Assembly (NCBI RefSeq): GCF_008974245.1
Contig: NZ_BBZI01000009.1
Coordinates: forward strand, 245,219-309,218
Direction: 5' to 3'
From: Streptomyces abyssomicinicus
GTDB taxonomy: Bacteria; Actinomycetota; Actinomycetes; Streptomycetales; Streptomycetaceae
DNA: 64,000 bases
The translations under genes were made by a program, and so were the position numbers. The notes below the pieces were generated by a model. That model had not been told where the DNA came from. It did no database searches and saw only the letters and a program-made list of their open reading frames with translations. Every line of letters begins with the position of its first letter. Within the stretch, counting starts at the first letter, position 1. This document shows positions 61,988-64,000 of the stretch, piece after piece.

Positions 61988-62067
61988 CGGGGCCTGAACG
62001 ACACATGGGCGGCACCCGCCCGGGTATCCGGAGTTGACGAAGAATCCTCACGAGAGAGGAACAACTC

Positions 62068-62289
62068 ATGGGCCTGGGCGGATGCATCGTCCTGATCGGG
62101 GTGGGAGCGATCCTCACCTTCGCCACGGACTGGGAGATGAGCGGCGTCAACGTCGACCTGGTCGGCATCATCCTGATGCTGGTCGGCCTCATCGGAGTGG
62201 CGACCTTCACCAGCATCGCGCGGCGCCGCCGCGTGGTCATGCCGCCGACGACCCCGGTCGTCGAGGAGGAGCCCCGCCGTCACTACTGA
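62068..62289 (+). CDS. DUF6458 small membrane protein
   Basis: 73 aa with two hydrophobic helices (GGCIVLIGVGAILTFATDW, LVGIILMLVGLIGVATFTS) joined by the short loop EMSGVNVDLV, and a basic then acidic C-terminal tail. This matches the DUF6458 family, which is conserved in actinomycetes and of unknown function. GAGAGGAA precedes the ATG. Confidence 0.9.
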   Translation: MGLGGCIVLIGVGAILTFATDWEMSGVNVDLVGIILMLVGLIGVATFTSIARRRRVVMPPTTPVVEEEPRRHY

Positions 62290-62350
62290 CAGGACCTGAC
62301 AGGACCGGCAAGGGCCTGTCAGGACCTGACGGGGCTCCCCGGCGACGGAC

Positions 62351-62402
62351 GCGTCGTACGCGACGTACGCGACGTACGCGACGTACGCGTCGTCACGCGT
62401 CG
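62351..62402. repeat. 9-bp CGTACGCGA tandem repeat
   Basis: Units of CGTACGCGA repeat about four times (62356-62390) and pass into two GTCACGCGTC units that run up to the stop of the minus-strand gene at 62403. It lies between convergent genes. No gene is encoded, and the CG-rich palindromic units (GTAC, ACGCGT) may form small hairpins. Confidence 0.75.
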
Positions 62403-64000
62403 TCACGCGTCCAGGCCGGCCAGCACCAGCGGCAGACGGGTCGCCCCGTCGGCCGTGAGACGGACCGGGACGCCCCAGTCCTGCTGGTGCACATGGCAGG
62501 CGGGGTACTCGTTCGCCGGGTCGTCGTCGCAGGACGCGGCCATCGCGGAGACGTGGAGCACGCCCTCCGCCACGTCCGGGTTCAGCTCCAGCGCACGGCC
62601 CAGGTCGGTGTCCGCGCCCTCGCCCGCGAGCAACAGCTCCGGCGGGGTGGAGGAGACCAGCAGACGGGTCGACGGCCCGTAGCGGGTGTCCAGCTTCTGG
62701 CCCGCGGGCGCCTGGAAGATGACGTCGAGTTCCAGCCGTCCCGGAGCCACCTCGGTCGCCGCACGCTGCGTACGGTGCGCCACCGACTCCACCCGCACCG
62801 CCTCTTCCGGCAGCCGCAGCCGGGTCAGCCGGTGCCGGGCCGACTCGACGACCACGATGTCCTCGCCGGCCAGTACCGCGTCGCTGGGCTCGCGCAGATC
62901 GGTGGCGAGCGTGGTCACCTCGCCGGTGGCGGGGTCGAAGCGGCGCAGGGCGTGGTTGTAGGTGTCGCTGACCGCGACCGAGCCGTCGGGCAGCGGGGTG
63001 ACGCCCAGCGGGTGCTGGAGCAGCGCCTGCCCGGCCTCGCCGTCGCGGTGCCCGAAGTCGAAGAGCCCGGTGCCGACCGCGGTGCGCACGGCGCCGTCCT
63101 TCTCCACCCAGCGCAGCGCGCTGGTCTCGGAGTCCGCGAGCCACAGCCGCTCGCCGTCGGTGGAGACCGCGAGTCCGGAGGGCTGCGCGAACCACGCCTC
63201 ACGGCCGGGTCCGTCGACCAGGCCCTCGTTGGTGGTGCCGGCGGTCACCTCGACCGTGCCGGCCGCCGGGTCCCACGCCCAGAGCTGGTGGACGCCGGCC
63301 ATGGCGATCCACACCTTGCCCTGCCAGTGGGCGACGTCCCACGGCGAGGAGAGGCTGACCTCGCGGGCCGCACCCTCGGTGGGCTCGCCCTGCATCCACT
63401 GCCGGCCGGTGCCGGCCACCGTGGTCACCTCGCCGGTGGCCAGGTCCAGGCGGCGCAGCGCGTGGTTGACCGTGTCCGCGACGACCACGGTGGTGTCGTC
63501 CAGCAGCGCGAGGCCCTGCGGCTCGCTGAACAGGGCGATCGCCGCGTCCCCGTCGGCCAGGCCCCGCGAACCGCCGCCGATCCGGCGCACGACCGTCTCG
63601 CCGTCCGCCTCCAGCTCCACCAGCTGGTGCCGGGTGGTGTCGCTGACCAGGAAGTTCCCGCTCGGCAGGAGCAGCGCCTTGCCCGGGAAGCGGAGGGTGG
63701 TGGGCTCCGGCTCCGGCGGCACGTAGGGGCCGTCGCCGCGGCGCAGGGTGCCCTTCGCCTCGTGCTCGGCCTCCAGCTCCTCCACCAGCTTCTCGATGGC
63801 GTGCGCGTGGCCCTCACCGGCGTGCTGGGCGACGACGTAGCCCTCGGGGTCGATCACGACCAGCGTCGGCCAGGCACGGACCGCGTACTGCTTCCAGGTG
63901 GCCAGCTCCGGGTCGTCCAGCACCGGGTGCTCCACGCCGTACCGCTCGACCGCGTCGACCACGGCCTGGTGCTCCGCCTCGTGGACGAACTTCGGCGAGT
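62403..64000 (-). CDS. thioredoxin-like / NHL-repeat protein (partial, N-terminus off the window)
   Basis: At least 531 codons; the frame is open to the right edge, where in-frame residues SPKFVHEAEHQAVVDAVERY continue a thioredoxin-like domain, so a GTG at 63962 is not the true start. The visible order is the end of a TlpA-type thioredoxin fold (YAVRAWPTLVVIDPEGYVVA), an NHL beta-propeller (about 100-400; EPQGLALLDDTTVVVADTVN, HPLGVTPLPDGSVAVSDTYN) and a C-terminal beta domain with two Cys (AASCDDDPANEYPACHVHQQ). This is the NHLRC2-like architecture; bacterial functions are unclear. No signal peptide can be judged because the N-terminus is missing. Confidence 0.9.
   Translation of the reverse strand, partial: SPKFVHEAEHQAVVDAVERYGVEHPVLDDPELATWKQYAVRAWPTLVVIDPEGYVVAQHAGEGHAHAIEKLVEELEAEHEAKGTLRRGDGPYVPPEPEPTTLRFPGKALLLPSGNFLVSDTTRHQLVELEADGETVVRRIGGGSRGLADGDAAIALFSEPQGLALLDDTTVVVADTVNHALRRLDLATGEVTTVAGTGRQWMQGEPTEGAAREVSLSSPWDVAHWQGKVWIAMAGVHQLWAWDPAAGTVEVTAGTTNEGLVDGPGREAWFAQPSGLAVSTDGERLWLADSETSALRWVEKDGAVRTAVGTGLFDFGHRDGEAGQALLQHPLGVTPLPDGSVAVSDTYNHALRRFDPATGEVTTLATDLREPSDAVLAGEDIVVVESARHRLTRLRLPEEAVRVESVAHRTQRAATEVAPGRLELDVIFQAPAGQKLDTRYGPSTRLLVSSTPPELLLAGEGADTDLGRALELNPDVAEGVLHVSAMAASCDDDPANEYPACHVHQQDWGVPVRLTADGATRLPLVLAGLDA

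Noticed and set aside
62351..62402. CRISPR-like array
   Set aside because: The units are 9-10 bp head-to-tail with no unique spacers, and no cas gene is present.

Overview
The window looks like chromosomal DNA of a Streptomyces or a very close actinomycete. G+C is very high with almost only G or C in third codon positions, GTG starts are common, and many mRNAs appear leaderless. Family content agrees: Streptomyces-type contractile injection genes, several SpoIIE-type PP2C phosphatases, a DUF5753/DUF397 pair, DUF6458, and a Pho-box-controlled phoX. I see no rRNA, tRNA, CRISPR array, integrase or transposase.

1-13.4 kb: one end of an extracellular-type contractile injection system (eCIS). Read leftward on the minus strand: a signal-anchored beta-propeller protein, a DUF4255 (Pvc16-like) protein, an AAA+ ATPase, then after a 427-bp regulatory gap the sheath, the inner tube, an assembly-type protein with a CPHC motif, a 52-aa DUF6760 protein and a long disordered protein cut by the window edge. 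Four junctions are 4-base overlaps. A LuxR-type regulator with a degenerate receiver lies upstream, and a single-pass membrane protein is transcribed away from it. Baseplate, spike and effector genes would lie beyond the left edge.

13.9-28.1 kb: a secreted FG-GAP protein, then a signalling cluster of three SpoIIE-type phosphatases and two paralogous MarR regulators, which look like a duplicated MarR-phosphatase module. A near-duplicate 24-bp operator-like element occurs twice; the second copy is next to a possible small RNA. A secreted beta-trefoil-like protein and a large secreted PGRP/amidase with FG-GAP repeats follow.

28.1-36 kb: a cold-shock gene with a terminator-like hairpin in its leader, an NmrA-type reductase, a translationally coupled molybdate operon (TOBE regulator, modA, modB, modC), a tiny membrane protein, a GH13 alpha-glucosidase and a leaderless small DUF6401-like gene.

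36-46.5 kb: a mechanosensitive-channel-like membrane protein, two more SpoIIE phosphatases, two membrane proteins, an SseB-like protein, a pirin and aspS.

46.5-51.2 kb: accessory genes: Uma2 nuclease family, winged-helix/zinc-ribbon protein, anti-sigma-type ATPase, XRE-DUF5753 regulator with DUF397 partner, a Uma2-like remnant, an unknown leaderless gene and a PH-domain protein.

51.2-64 kb: housekeeping: metG, a VWA (TerF-like) protein with a long acidic tail, phoX behind a Pho box, a membrane endo/exonuclease-phosphatase protein, an acyl-CoA dehydrogenase behind a paired operator, an M18 aminopeptidase, DUF6458, and a thioredoxin-NHL protein cut by the right edge.
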